DNA of 64,000 nucleotides from Pseudoroseomonas aestuarii (GCF_042651065.1 NZ_JBHSCH010000010.1:1-64000); one strand, 5' to 3'. Counted from the stretch's first letter, positions 32,849 to 42,018 are shown. The notes: generated by a model not told the origin, from the letters alone. Numbers and translations: made by a program.

Positions 32849-33868
32849 ATGAAGGCCATCGCCTACCAGACCGCCGGCGCCATCGACCGCCCGGAGTCGT
32901 TGCAGGATATCGAGCTGCCGCGCCCCGAGCCGACGGGGCGGGACCTGCTGGTGCAGGTGCGGGCCGTGTCGGTGAACCCGGTGGACACCAAGGTCCGCCG
33001 CAGCGCCTCGGCCGAGGCCGGCCAGTGGAAGGTGCTGGGCTGGGACGCCGTCGGCACCGTGGTCGCCGCGGGTCCGGAGGCCAGCTTGTTCCGGCCCGGG
33101 GACGCCGTGGCCTATGCCGGCTCGATCATCCGCCCCGGCACCAACAGCGAGTTTCACCTGGTGGATGAGCGGATCGTCGGCCGCAAGCCCGCCAGCTTGT
33201 CCGACGCCGAGGCGGCGGCCCTGCCGCTGACCGCCCTCACCGCCTGGGAGGCGCTGTTCCACCGGCTGGAGGTGGCGCGCCCGGTGCCCGGCGCCGGCCA
33301 CGCCATCCTGATCATCGGTGGGGCGGGCGGCGTCGGCTCCATCGCCGTGCAGCTGGCCCGCCGGCTGACGGACCTCACCGTCATCGCCACGGCCTCCCGC
33401 CCCGAGACCCAGGCCTGGGTGCGGGAGATGGGCGCGCACCATGTGCTGGACCACCGCCAGCCCCTGGCGGCGCAGGTGGCGGCGCTCGGCATCGGCGCGC
33501 CCGCCTTCGTCTTCTCGACCACGGAAACGCACCAGCACCTGGCCGAGATCGCCGAGCTGATCGCGCCGCAGGGCCGCTTCGCCCTGATCGACGACCCGGA
33601 GACGCTGGACGTGAACCGCTTCAAGCGGAAATCCGTCTCCATCCATTGGGAGCTGATGTTCACCCGCTCCCTGTTCCAGACGGCCGACATGGACGAGCAG
33701 GGCAAGCTGCTCAACGAGGTGGCGCGGCTGGTGGACGAGGGCACGCTGCGCACCACCCTGGCCGAGCATATGGGCCCCATCAACGCCGCCAACCTGAGGC
33801 GCGCGCACGCGCTGATCGAGAGCGGCAAGGCGCGCGGCAAGATCGTGCTGGAGGGCTTCGGCGGCTGA
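32849..33868 (+). CDS. zinc-type alcohol dehydrogenase-like / quinone oxidoreductase family protein
   Basis: A medium-chain dehydrogenase/reductase of 339 residues in the ZADH/quinone-reductase group. It has MKAIAYQTAG at the start, RAVSVNPVDTKVR in the GroES-like domain, the cofactor loop IIGGAGGVGSIAVQLARRL and the closing ESGKARGKIVLEGF. The cysteine zinc ligands of classical ADH are absent. AGGAG lies 9 bases before the ATG. The divergent HxlR gene suggests induction by quinones or reactive carbonyls. The substrate is not certain. Confidence 0.9.
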   Translation: MKAIAYQTAGAIDRPESLQDIELPRPEPTGRDLLVQVRAVSVNPVDTKVRRSASAEAGQWKVLGWDAVGTVVAAGPEASLFRPGDAVAYAGSIIRPGTNSEFHLVDERIVGRKPASLSDAEAAALPLTALTAWEALFHRLEVARPVPGAGHAILIIGGAGGVGSIAVQLARRLTDLTVIATASRPETQAWVREMGAHHVLDHRQPLAAQVAALGIGAPAFVFSTTETHQHLAEIAELIAPQGRFALIDDPETLDVNRFKRKSVSIHWELMFTRSLFQTADMDEQGKLLNEVARLVDEGTLRTTLAEHMGPINAANLRRAHALIESGKARGKIVLEGFGG

Positions 33869-33884
33869 GGGCGCCGCGCCGGTG

Positions 33885-33914
33885 CCGGGCCGCCTCCCAC
33901 GGAAGGCGGCCCGG
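33885..33914. terminator. hairpin after the dehydrogenase gene
   Basis: An 11-bp perfect stem (CCGGGCCGCCT / AGGCGGCCCGG) with an 8-base loop begins 16 bases after the stop codon. There is no U-tract, as is common in very GC-rich genomes. The rest of the 264-base gap holds only the probable promoter of the next gene. Confidence 0.5.
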
Positions 33915-34132
33915 CGATGCGGGCGATGAGCCGGCAAGGGGGGCCGGCAAGGGGGGAGCGCCCGTGGCCGGCGGCCCAGGGAAGCGCCGGAATGGACAAG
34001 AATTTTCCCCCCGCAAGGCCGATAGATGGCGCGCATGACGGCCACGCCACGGGACGCACCATCGCCGCAGCCTGCGGACGATCACGGTGGCCAGCCGGGC
34101 ACGACGATCCGATCCACGCAGGAGCCAGAACG

Positions 34133-34960
34133 ATGACCACCTTCACCACCGCGGATGGCACCGAGATCTTCTACAAGGACTGGGGCAGCGGGCAGCCGGT
34201 GGTCTTCCACCATGGCTGGCCGCTGAGCAGCGACGACTGGGACGCGCAGATGCTGTTCTTCCTGGCGCAGGGCTACCGCGTCGTCGCGCATGACCGCCGG
34301 GGCCATGGCCGCTCCACCCAGACCGACAGCGGCAACGAGATGGACACCTACGCGGCCGATGTCGCCGCGCTGGCGGCGCATCTGGACCTGCGCGACGCCA
34401 TCCATGTCGGGCACTCCACCGGCGGCGGCGAGGTGGCGCGCTACGTGGCGCGGCATGGCGGCGGCGGCCGCGTGGCCAAGGCGGTGCTGATCGGCGCCGT
34501 GCCGCCGGTGATGGTCAGGAGCGAGAAGAACCCGGGCGGCCTGCCGCTCGAGGTGTTCGACGGCTTCCGCGCCGCCCTCGTCGCGAACCGGGCGCAGTTC
34601 TTCCGCGACATCCCGGCGGGCCCCTTCTACGGTTTCAACCGCCCCGACGCGAAGGTCTCCCCGGGCGTGGTCGACAATTGGTGGCGCCAGGGCATGATGG
34701 GCGGCGCCAAGGCGCATTACGACTGCATCCAGGCCTTCTCGGAAACCGATTTCACCGAGGACCTCCAGGCGATCGACGTGCCCGTGCTGGTCATGCATGG
34801 CGAGGACGACCAGATCGTGCCGATCGCGGATTCCGCCCTGCTTGCCATCCGGCTGCTGAAGCACGGCGCGCTCAAGACCTATCCCGGCCTGTCGCACGGC
34901 ATGTGCACCACCCATGCCGATATCATCAACGCCGACCTGCTGGCCTTCATGCGGGGCTGA
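34133..34960 (+). CDS. alpha/beta hydrolase, non-haem chloroperoxidase-like
   Basis: A hydrolase of 275 residues: MTTFTTADGTEIFYKDWGSGQPVVFHHGWPLSSDDWD, then VVAHDRRGHGRS, the nucleophile elbow GHSTGGGEVARYVARHG, the acid in VLVMHGEDDQIVP and the His in LSHGMCTTHAD. These are the hallmarks of cofactor-free haloperoxidase/perhydrolase enzymes, most of which are esterases in vivo. The longer upstream frame has no family similarity. It appears monocistronic. Confidence 0.92.
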   Translation: MTTFTTADGTEIFYKDWGSGQPVVFHHGWPLSSDDWDAQMLFFLAQGYRVVAHDRRGHGRSTQTDSGNEMDTYAADVAALAAHLDLRDAIHVGHSTGGGEVARYVARHGGGGRVAKAVLIGAVPPVMVRSEKNPGGLPLEVFDGFRAALVANRAQFFRDIPAGPFYGFNRPDAKVSPGVVDNWWRQGMMGGAKAHYDCIQAFSETDFTEDLQAIDVPVLVMHGEDDQIVPIADSALLAIRLLKHGALKTYPGLSHGMCTTHADIINADLLAFMRG

Positions 34961-34969
34961 ACCGCACCC

Positions 34970-35005
34970 GGCCCCCCGCCCCGGCGGAGGGCGGGGCGGG
35001 GGGCC
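34970..35005. terminator. GC-rich hairpin after the hydrolase gene
   Basis: A perfect 13-bp inverted repeat (GGCCCCCCGCCCC / GGGGCGGGGGGCC) with a 10-base loop starts 9 bases after the stop. It lies between convergent units (hydrolase on plus, oxidase operon on minus) and could stop transcription from both sides. Confidence 0.6.
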
Positions 35006-35111
35006 GGCCAGGGCCTTTCCCGTTCGCACCGGCGCGCGGAGAAGGCTCTGGCTCATTGCTTTCACGAGCATTCTCGCGCGAGCAGGCGAAGCAGCCTGCT
35101 TGCGATCTGCT

Positions 35112-35519
35112 CTAGAAGCCGGAGCGGCCGCCCGCAGTCTCCGGCGGCTCCATCGTCCTGTCTTCCATGTGCTCCGGCTGGGTCAGCGGCGCGCGCGTGG
35201 CCTGGTCGGCGAAGACCAGTGCGGCCAGGAACCCCACCCAGAGCAGCCAGGCCCCGCCCGCCAGCCGCAGCAGCGGATCGGGGCGGCGCAGATGCATGAA
35301 GAACAGGCCGATCAGCAGCATCTTGGCGGCGGCGATGCCAAGGCTCACGGCCATGTTCCACCGGCCCATCGGCAGGTAGGCCAGGGCGCAGCTGGCCAGG
35401 GCCAGCCCCACCAGAACCAGCCACACCGGCAGGCTGCGCGCCAGGATGGCCCCGGCGCTGCGCGGCGTGGCTTCCCCCAGGGAGCGCTTGCTCGACCGCC
35501 TGCTCGAGCGCCCGCTCAT
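35112..35519 (-). CDS. coxD: caa3-type oxidase subunit IV
   Basis: A protein of 135 residues with three membrane helices (SLPVWLVLVGLALASCALAYLP, WNMAVSLGIAAAKMLLIGLFFMHLRR, LAGGAWLLWVGFLAALVFAD). MLLIGLFFMHLR is the hallmark of prokaryotic cytochrome c oxidase subunit IV (CtaF/CoxD-like). It overlaps the subunit III gene by an ATGA and is the last gene of the 12-gene respiratory operon. The N-terminus is unusually Ser/Arg-rich. Confidence 0.85.
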   Translation of the reverse strand: MSGRSSRRSSKRSLGEATPRSAGAILARSLPVWLVLVGLALASCALAYLPMGRWNMAVSLGIAAAKMLLIGLFFMHLRRPDPLLRLAGGAWLLWVGFLAALVFADQATRAPLTQPEHMEDRTMEPPETAGGRSGF

Positions 35520-36145
35520 GCCGCGCGCCCGTCGAGATAGAGCAGCGGGTAGAGAAACACCCACACCACGTCGATCAGGTGCCAGTACAGCGCCGCCGCC
35601 TCGAAGGCCGGGCTGCGCCAGGGGCGGCGGCCCAGCACCGCCTGGCCGGCCAGCCAGGCGATGGCGGAGAGGCCGCCCAGCAGGTGCAGCCCGTGCAGCC
35701 CGGTCAGCAGCCAGTAGAAGGCGAAGGCGACCCGCGCCGCCGGCTGCTCCAGCGCGAAGCCGGGGCCGGGCCAGAGCCCCTTCGCCAGGTCGGTGCGCCA
35801 TTCCAGCCCCTTCAGGCACAGGAAGGCCAGGCCCAGCGCCAGGGTCAGCCCGAGCGCCCGGCCCGCCAGTTGCGGCAGCTCGGCCCGCGCCGCCTGGGCG
35901 CCGACCGCCATCGTCAGGCTGCTGGTCAGCAGCAGCAGCGTGTTGGCCGTGCCATAGACGATGTCGGCCTCGCGCCCGGCCGCGGCGAAGGCCGCCGGAT
36001 GGAACCAGCGCGTGGCGATGAAGGCCAGGATCAGCCCGCCGAACAGCAGGGCCTCGCTGGCCAGGAACAGCCACATGCCGAAGCTGGCCGCCTCGCGCTG
36101 GCGGCGCAGGCTGTGCCACGGCTCGCGCAGCGCCCCGCCGCTCAC
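35516..36145 (-). CDS. coxC: cytochrome c oxidase subunit III
   Basis: An inner-membrane subunit of 209 residues with five helices. It has FGMWLFLASEALLFGGLI (conserved Glu), LKGLEWRTDL, FYWLLTGLHGLHLLGGL (conserved His) and the closing ALYWHLIDVVWVFLYPLLYL. The GTG start overlaps the subunit I stop (GTGA) and the stop overlaps subunit IV (ATGA). It stabilises the oxidase core. The length is that of the short, five-helix form seen in caa3-type enzymes. Confidence 0.95.
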   Translation of the reverse strand: MSGGALREPWHSLRRQREAASFGMWLFLASEALLFGGLILAFIATRWFHPAAFAAAGREADIVYGTANTLLLLTSSLTMAVGAQAARAELPQLAGRALGLTLALGLAFLCLKGLEWRTDLAKGLWPGPGFALEQPAARVAFAFYWLLTGLHGLHLLGGLSAIAWLAGQAVLGRRPWRSPAFEAAALYWHLIDVVWVFLYPLLYLDGRAA

Positions 36146-37833
36146 AGGTTGCCGCCCTGGTTCTGGTGCGGCTCCCGCTCGGAATGGTGCGGGCCCTCCG
36201 CCTCGGGGTGGTAGAGATAGGGGCCCTCCGCCACCACCGGCAGCACGCCGAAATTCCCGCGCGGCGGCGGCGAGGCGGTGCGCCATTCGAGGCCCGTGGC
36301 ATCCCACGGGTCGTCGGTCGCCCGCGCGCCGCGGAACAGCGAGAAGGTGAGATAGGCCATCGGCAGCAGGTAGGCCGCCGCCAGCAGCACCGCGCCGCAG
36401 GAGGACATGACGTGCCAGATCTGGAACTCGGGCGGATAGGCGGCGTAGCGCCGCGGCATGCCGGCGAAGCCCATGACGAACATGGGGAAGAAGGTGAAGG
36501 CGAAGCCGAAGAACATCAGGATGGCGGCGAAGCGCGCCCAGCCCTCCGGGTAGAGCCGCCCGGTGATCTTGGGCCACCAGAAGGAGAGGCCGCCATACAG
36601 CGCCGTCACCGCGCCGCCCACCATGATGAAGTGGAAATGCGCCACCACGAAGTAGGTGTCCGTCACGTGCACGTCGATCGGGATGGCGGCCAGGAACAGC
36701 CCGGTCAGCCCGCCCAGCGTGAACAGCCCTATGAAGCCGAGGGCGTAGAGCATCGGCGCCTCGAAGGTGATCTGGCCGCGGTAGAGGGTGAAGGTCCAGT
36801 TGAAGACCTTGATGGCCGAGGGCACGGCGATGACGAAGGACAGGAAGGAGAAGACCAGGCTGGCGAAGAGCGACTGGCCGGAGACGAACATGTGGTGCCC
36901 CCAGACCAGGAAGCCCACCACCGCGATCCAGAGGATGGCGTAGACCATGAAGGTGTAGCCGAAGATGCGGCGCCGCGCGAAGCAGGTGACGATCTCGCTG
37001 ATCACGCCGAAGGAGGGCAGGATCATGATGTACACCGCCGGGTGGCTGTAGAACCAGAACAGGTGCTGGAACAGCAGCGGGTCGCCGCCCTGGGCCGGGT
37101 CGAAGACCGGCAGGCCGAAGGCGCGCTCGGCCACGATCAGCAGCAGCGAGGCGGCCAGCACCGGCGTCGCCAGCACCATCACCACCGAGGTGCCGTAGAG
37201 CGCCCAGACCAGCAGCGGCAGCCGGAACCAGTGCATCCCCGGCGCCCGCAGCAGGTGCACCGTGGCGATGAAGTTCAGCCCCGTGGCGATGGAGGAGAAC
37301 CCCGCCAGGATGACCGCCAGCGCCGCCAGCAGCACGTAGCCGTTGGAGAACATGGTGGAGAAGGGCGTGTAGAAGGTCCAGCCCGTGTCCACCCCGCCCG
37401 CCACCAGCGCCACCACCAGCAGCAGGCCCGCGCCCACGAACAGGTACCAGCTCAGCAGGTTCACGCGCGGGAAGGCCAGGTCGCGCGCGCCGATCATCAG
37501 CGGCAGCAGGAAGTTGCCCAGCGTGTTCGGGATGGAGGGGACCAGGAAGAACCACACCATCACCGTGCCGTGCAGGGTGAACATGCGGTTGTAGGCGTCG
37601 GCCGTCATCAGGTCCTGCCCGGGCGTGAACAGCTCCAGCCGGATCATCACCGCGCCGAAGCCGCCGATGACGAAGAAGGCCAGCAGCGTGGCCATGTAGA
37701 GCAGCGCGATGCGCTTGTGGTCGGTCGTCAGCAGCCAGGAGCCGAGGCCCTGCTCCGCCGTCAGGTAGTTGTCGGGCCAGGGTTCGGCCGGCCCCTCCGC
37801 CGGGCGGACACGGCCCGCCGCCAGCTCGCTCAC
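36142..37833 (-). CDS. coxA: cytochrome c oxidase subunit I (A2-type haem-copper oxidase)
   Basis: The catalytic subunit, 563 residues and 12 helices, reducing O2 at the haem a3-CuB site. Metal ligands are visible in TLHGTVMVWFF, FWFYSHPAVYIMILP, GHHMFVSG and FVVAHFHFIMVGG. In the CuB helix it has YSHPAVY rather than HPEVY, so the A1-type glutamate is missing and the Tyr-Ser pair typical of A2 oxidases replaces it. The GTG start overlaps the coxB stop (GTGA). The N-terminal 30 residues are a soluble extension. It belongs with Alternative Complex III, encoded just upstream. Confidence 0.95.
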   Translation of the reverse strand: MSELAAGRVRPAEGPAEPWPDNYLTAEQGLGSWLLTTDHKRIALLYMATLLAFFVIGGFGAVMIRLELFTPGQDLMTADAYNRMFTLHGTVMVWFFLVPSIPNTLGNFLLPLMIGARDLAFPRVNLLSWYLFVGAGLLLVVALVAGGVDTGWTFYTPFSTMFSNGYVLLAALAVILAGFSSIATGLNFIATVHLLRAPGMHWFRLPLLVWALYGTSVVMVLATPVLAASLLLIVAERAFGLPVFDPAQGGDPLLFQHLFWFYSHPAVYIMILPSFGVISEIVTCFARRRIFGYTFMVYAILWIAVVGFLVWGHHMFVSGQSLFASLVFSFLSFVIAVPSAIKVFNWTFTLYRGQITFEAPMLYALGFIGLFTLGGLTGLFLAAIPIDVHVTDTYFVVAHFHFIMVGGAVTALYGGLSFWWPKITGRLYPEGWARFAAILMFFGFAFTFFPMFVMGFAGMPRRYAAYPPEFQIWHVMSSCGAVLLAAAYLLPMAYLTFSLFRGARATDDPWDATGLEWRTASPPPRGNFGVLPVVAEGPYLYHPEAEGPHHSEREPHQNQGGNL

Positions 37834-38804
37834 GGCTCGCTGCTCATGTTTCGTGGCTCCCCGGGAGACGCGCCCCGCGCCGGCATGGACATCAGGTAGG
37901 CCAGGATGGCCTGCAGCTCCCCCTCGCCGAGGATGCCGGCGAAGGGCGGCATGACCGGCTCGTAGCCGGCCGCGATGTCGCGGCGCGGCTGGAGGATGGA
38001 ATCGCGCAGATAGGCCTCGTCCGCGCGGCGGACGCTGCCATCGGCCAGGGCGACCTGCCGGCCGTAGAGGCCGCGCAGCTCCGGCGCGTGGACGCGCGAG
38101 GCGGGCGCGTGGCAGCCGGAGCAGCCGACGCTCTCGAACAGCGCCCGGCCTTCCCGCGCCAAGTCGTCGGCCTGGGGCTGGGCGGCCCGCCAGCGCGCAT
38201 AATCCTCCGGCTCCATGACGACCACCTTGCCCAGCATGCGCGAATGCAGGGTGCCGCAATACTCGGCGCAGAACAGCGGGAACTCGCCGGTCTGCGTCGG
38301 CTTCAGGGAAAGCTGCGTCATCCGCCCCGGCAGCACGTCCTGCTTCAGGCGGAAGGCGGGCACGTAGAAGGAATGGATCACGTCTTCCGAGCGCATCACC
38401 AGGCGCACCGGCTCGCCCCGCGGCAGGTGCAGCGCGTCGATCTCCCGCGCCCCGTCCGGGTGGCGGGCCTTCCACATCCATTGCCGGGCCAGGATGTGGA
38501 TCTCCAGCGCGTCCGGGTCGCCGCGCTGCCCGCCGAGCACGGCGATGCTGGCCCAGGCGAACAGGAACATCGCCAGGAAGGCGGTCGCGGCGGTCCAGCC
38601 GACCTCGACCTCCTTCTGGATCAGCTCCGGCAGCTCGCCGCGCCGCGCCGCCGAGCCGCGCCGGTAGCGGATGGCGAAGCCCAGCAGCAGCGCCGCCACC
38701 AGCAGCACGATGGCGCCGCTGATCGCCAGCATGGCGATGACGATGGCGTCCACCCCCGCCGCCACCTCCGACGCCGCCGGGGGCCAGAAGGCGATGCCGC
38801 TCAT
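37830..38804 (-). CDS. coxB: cytochrome c oxidase subunit II fused to cytochrome c (caa3-type)
   Basis: A subunit of 324 residues. Two N-terminal helices are followed by the periplasmic cupredoxin domain with the CuA motif CAEYCGTLHSRM and VMRSEDVIHSFYVPAFR. A C-terminal c-type cytochrome domain has CSGCH and the axial Met in MPPFAGILGEGELQAILAYL. The fusion makes this a caa3-type enzyme able to take electrons directly from the neighbouring complex. The stop overlaps coxA and the start overlaps the SCO gene stop (ATGA). Confidence 0.95.
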   Translation of the reverse strand: MSGIAFWPPAASEVAAGVDAIVIAMLAISGAIVLLVAALLLGFAIRYRRGSAARRGELPELIQKEVEVGWTAATAFLAMFLFAWASIAVLGGQRGDPDALEIHILARQWMWKARHPDGAREIDALHLPRGEPVRLVMRSEDVIHSFYVPAFRLKQDVLPGRMTQLSLKPTQTGEFPLFCAEYCGTLHSRMLGKVVVMEPEDYARWRAAQPQADDLAREGRALFESVGCSGCHAPASRVHAPELRGLYGRQVALADGSVRRADEAYLRDSILQPRRDIAAGYEPVMPPFAGILGEGELQAILAYLMSMPARGASPGEPRNMSSEP

Positions 38805-39586
38805 GCCCGCCGCTCCCGCCGCAGCGCCCAGAGCATGAAGCCGCCGAGCGCCAGGCTCGTCGCCACGCTGCCCAGCATCAGCACGCGTCGGATCCAAGCG
38901 GTCCAGACCCCCCGCGCCGCGTCGAAGCCGTAGCAGAACAGGCGCAGCCGCTCGCCGAGGCTGCCCAGCCGCCCCTCCGCCGCCTCCACCAGCGCCAGGC
39001 GCAGGGCGGGCGGGTCCAGCGCCAGCCCGCCCAGCACGCGGGAGAGCCGCCCGTCCGGCGCCAGCACCAGAACTCCCAGGGGGTGCGCGTAGCTGTCGGT
39101 CTCCGCGTCGTAGCGGGCCTCGTAGCCGAAGGCGGAGCGCGCGGCCTGCAGCGCCGCCGCGTCGCCGCCCAGGAAGCGCACGGCGCCGGCAGGGGCGGCG
39201 GGGAAGTGCAGCGCCTTCATGGCGGCGGCCGCGGCGGGGCCGTCCTTCGGGTCGAGCCCGAGCGCCAGCACCGTGTAATCCGCGCCGGCGCGCAGCCCGG
39301 TCTCGGCCAGGGCGGCGGCGGCAAGCCCCAGCGCCGTGCCGCAGAGCACGGTGCAGGTGTAGTCGGCGAAGACCAGCACGGCCGGGCGGTCCTGCTGCGC
39401 CGCGCCCGCCCGCACCGGGTGCCCGGCCTCGTCGCGCAGGGCCAGCCCTGGCGGCAGCGCGGCCCCGGGTGGCGGGTGCAAGGCCACCCCGGCCAGTTGC
39501 GCCTCCGTCAGCGCGGCCCGGGCGCCGCCCGGCAGCAGCGCCGCCAGCCGCGCCGCCAGCAAAGCCGCCCCGGCCAGCCGCCTCAT
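38801..39586 (-). CDS. SCO1/SenC-like copper chaperone
   Basis: A protein of 261 residues with a signal sequence, a thioredoxin-like domain containing the copper-binding cysteines in VFADYTCTVLCG and the His in DSYAHPLGVLVL, and a C-terminal membrane helix (VLMLGSVATSLALGGFMLWALR). This C-anchored form is typical of SCO proteins encoded with Alternative Complex III. It should insert copper into the CuA site of CoxB. It is coupled to both neighbours by ATGA overlaps. Confidence 0.88.
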   Translation of the reverse strand: MRRLAGAALLAARLAALLPGGARAALTEAQLAGVALHPPPGAALPPGLALRDEAGHPVRAGAAQQDRPAVLVFADYTCTVLCGTALGLAAAALAETGLRAGADYTVLALGLDPKDGPAAAAAMKALHFPAAPAGAVRFLGGDAAALQAARSAFGYEARYDAETDSYAHPLGVLVLAPDGRLSRVLGGLALDPPALRLALVEAAEGRLGSLGERLRLFCYGFDAARGVWTAWIRRVLMLGSVATSLALGGFMLWALRRERRA

Positions 39587-39957
39587 GGCGCGGCCTCCCG
39601 CCGGGTGGGCGGCGGCGGCGCGGCGGGCGGCTCCAGCGGGTCGTAGGCCGCCGCGCCCCGTGCGGCGATGAGCGCCATCGCCTCGGCCACCGCGCGGCGC
39701 GGCGGATCGTCGCCGGCCTCGAGCTGGGCGGCTTGCGCGGCCCGGAAGTCGCGCAGCGCGGCGGCGGGGTCGGTCTCCAGCCGCGGCGGCGCGAAGCGCT
39801 CGGGCGGGCTGTAGCGCTCCGGCGCCTGCGCCCAGCGGTAGAGGAGGAACAGCCCGGCCATCACCAGCGCCAGGAAGGCCGCCGTGCCCAGCCCGACGCC
39901 CAGGATGGCCCAGGACCGCAGCGCCAGCGTCTCGCGCCGTTCCAGGGGATTGCTCAT
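39583..39957 (-). CDS. small single-helix membrane protein of the ACIII/oxidase operon
   Basis: A protein of 124 residues with one N-terminal membrane helix (about 17-42, AILGVGLGTAAFLALVMAGLFLLYRW), then a soluble periplasmic or cytoplasmic part rich in Ala, Pro and Arg. I do not recognise a named domain. Its place between actF and the SCO gene, with ATGA overlaps on both sides, suggests an assembly factor or a small subunit comparable to ActG. Sequence conservation could not be judged. Confidence 0.7.
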   Translation of the reverse strand: MSNPLERRETLALRSWAILGVGLGTAAFLALVMAGLFLLYRWAQAPERYSPPERFAPPRLETDPAAALRDFRAAQAAQLEAGDDPPRRAVAEAMALIAARGAAAYDPLEPPAAPPPPTRREAAP

Positions 39958-41012
39958 GCCGCCCGTCCCTGCGGGGCGGGGGCCAGCCATGCCGCCAGCG
40001 GCCGGTAGGCCAGGCCGAGCCACAGCCCACCCATGGACAACATGGCAAGGGCGGCGGCCGGCAGGCTCCACGGCCCCGCCGCCGGCGCCACCAGCCAGGC
40101 GTGGTGCAGCGACAGCCCCGCCAGCAGCCAGGGCGCCAGCCGCGCCTGCGCCGCCGGGCTGCGGCGCAGGCCGCCCGGCAGCAGCACCAGCAGCGGCAGC
40201 AGGCCGGAGAGCAGCAGCGACAGGGCTTCCAGCCAGAGCCAGGGGGATGCCTGGCGCGCCAGGTACCACGCGGCCTTGTGCGGCAGGTTGCCGTACCAGA
40301 TGACGAGATACTGGCTGAAGCCGAGATAGAGCGCGCCCAGCACCGCCGCCAGCAGCAGGCCACCGAGATCGGCCGCCGCATCCTCCCCCGTGCCGCGGCA
40401 CAGCGCCGCCCAGGCCAGCGCGGCCAGCAGCTGCGAGACCAGCAGCGACAGGCCGAAGGCGGTGGAATGGAAGTGCGGCGCCAGGGACAGCACCCAGTCG
40501 AAGCCGAGCAGCGTCACCGCCACGCCGTGCAGGACGAGGCCGAGCGCGGCAACGCCCTGCCGCGCCGGGCCCTGCTCCAGCCGGAGCAGCAGCCAGGCCA
40601 GGGCCGACCACAGCAGCAAGGCCAGCCCCGTGCGGAGGATGAAGCCGGCAGCGTTGAGATAAAGCCGCGCTACATCCGGATGGCCGGCGAGCTCCGGCTC
40701 CGCCACCCAGGGGTAGAGCACGCCGAGGCTGAGCAGCAGGGGCAGGGCCAGCGGCAGGAACAGGGGCAGGCTGCCCGCGGCCGGTGCCAGCACGGGCCGC
40801 AGCGCCGTGCCCCAGCGCCCGCCGGTCAGGGCATGGATGGCCAGCAGCGCCAGCGCCCCGAGCGCGATGCCCAGCCAGAACAGCAGCGCCGCCAGCCAGC
40901 CCGCCGCCAGGGCGGGCCGTGCCGCGGGCCACAGCAGGAGGGCCAGCCCCAGCACCGCCGTGCCGCAAAGCCCGAGGGGCAGCGCCGGCCCCTGCCAGGG
41001 GGGCGGCCTCAC
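39954..41012 (-). CDS. actF: ACIII subunit ActF, NrfD-like quinol-binding membrane protein
   Basis: A polytopic protein of 352 residues with about ten helices. Visible family features are LGFDWVLSLAPHFHSTAFGLSLLVSQLLAALAWA and YLGFSQYLVIWYGNLPHKAAWYLARQ. This is the second NrfD-like subunit (quinol:cytochrome c oxidoreductase quinone-binding subunit 2) of Alternative Complex III. The GTG start overlaps the ActE stop. A longer frame through ActE is a shadow. Confidence 0.88.
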   Translation of the reverse strand: MRPPPWQGPALPLGLCGTAVLGLALLLWPAARPALAAGWLAALLFWLGIALGALALLAIHALTGGRWGTALRPVLAPAAGSLPLFLPLALPLLLSLGVLYPWVAEPELAGHPDVARLYLNAAGFILRTGLALLLWSALAWLLLRLEQGPARQGVAALGLVLHGVAVTLLGFDWVLSLAPHFHSTAFGLSLLVSQLLAALAWAALCRGTGEDAAADLGGLLLAAVLGALYLGFSQYLVIWYGNLPHKAAWYLARQASPWLWLEALSLLLSGLLPLLVLLPGGLRRSPAAQARLAPWLLAGLSLHHAWLVAPAAGPWSLPAAALAMLSMGGLWLGLAYRPLAAWLAPAPQGRAA

Positions 41013-41503
41013 GGGGCGGCCTCCGCCGCCCGCGGCAGGCGGGAGAGCTGCAGGGCGCGGATATAGGCCACCACCGCCCAGCGGTCGGGCGGCGCCAGCC
41101 GGTCGCCATAGCCGTACATGATGCCGTAGCCATCGCCGATCACGTCGTAGAAGTGCCGGGCGGGCGCGGCGCGCAGGCGGGCCGTGTGGTAGCTGGGCGG
41201 GGCGGGGAAGCCGTGGCGGACGATCATGCCGTCGCCCGCGCCGGCGGCGCCGTGGCAGGGGGTGCAGAAGATGGCGTACTGCGCCTCCCCCCGCGCCAGC
41301 AGGGCGGGGGTCGCGGGCGGCGGCGTGGCGGCGGCGGCCTCCCGCGCCAGGTCGCCCTGCGCCACCACGCCCTCCGGCGGCGGGCGGGCGGTGGTGCCGT
41401 CCTGCCACAGGCCGCTGCGCTCATAGGTGTCGAGCCGCCGCTGCTGCGCCATGTCCAGCTTGCAGCCGGCGAGCAGCAGCAGGGCGCAGGCGGCGGCCCT
41501 CAC
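41009..41503 (-). CDS. actE: ACIII subunit ActE, mono-haem cytochrome c lipoprotein
   Basis: A protein of 164 residues with a short lipoprotein signal (ALLLLAGC, lipidated Cys14) and one haem c site CTPCH (Cys80-His84). An axial Met is likely in the MYGYGDRL region, followed by RWAVVAYIRALQLSR, a usual cytochrome c C-terminal helix. It accepts electrons inside Alternative Complex III and can pass them to the cytochrome c domain of CoxB. The GTG start overlaps the actD stop. Confidence 0.92.
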   Translation of the reverse strand: MRAAACALLLLAGCKLDMAQQRRLDTYERSGLWQDGTTARPPPEGVVAQGDLAREAAAATPPPATPALLARGEAQYAIFCTPCHGAAGAGDGMIVRHGFPAPPSYHTARLRAAPARHFYDVIGDGYGIMYGYGDRLAPPDRWAVVAYIRALQLSRLPRAAEAAP

Positions 41504-42014
41504 GGCTCCACCGCCCGCACGGAGAGGGGGCCGAGCCCGTCCAGCAGCGCCGCCAGCCGCGCCGGCTCCAGGCCCGGCTCGTCCACCGCCAGGAAGAAGC
41601 CGTCCTGGCTGGCGCGCGCGAAGCCGCGTGCGGCGAAGACCGGGTGGTGCAGGCGCGGCAGGCCGGTGCCGAGGAAGAAGCCGAGGAAGCCGGCGACGCT
41701 GGCCGCCAGCACCCCGCCCTCGAAGCTCAGCACCAGGAAGGTGGGCCAGCTGTTCAGCGGCCGGCCGCCGAGGTTCAGCGGATAGCCGATCACGGCGCTG
41801 TACCAGCACAAGGCATAGACCAGCGCGGCCGCCGCCAGCCCCGCCCCCAGCATCACGGGGCGCAGGCGGGGGCGGGGCAGGGCCAGCGCCTCGGCCAGCT
41901 CGGGCACGGAGAAGGGGGTGTGCGCGTCCAGCCCGCGCAGCCCGGCCTGCCGCGCCCGCCGCGCCGCCGCCACCAGCGTCTCCGGGTCGCGGAACTCGGC
42001 CAGCAGCAGGCCGC

Positions 42015-42018
<4 letters not shown>
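41500..42018 (-). CDS. actD: ACIII subunit ActD (DUF3341)
   Basis: A protein of 172 residues with a soluble N-terminal part (LLAEFRDPETLVAAARRARQAGL, DAHTPFSVPELAEAL) and two central helices (VMLGAGLAAAALVYALCWYSAVIGYPLNLGGRPLNSWPTFL, and VLAASVAGFLGFFLG). The sequence matches DUF3341, the ActD subunit of Alternative Complex III. It is coupled to actC and actE. Confidence 0.93.
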
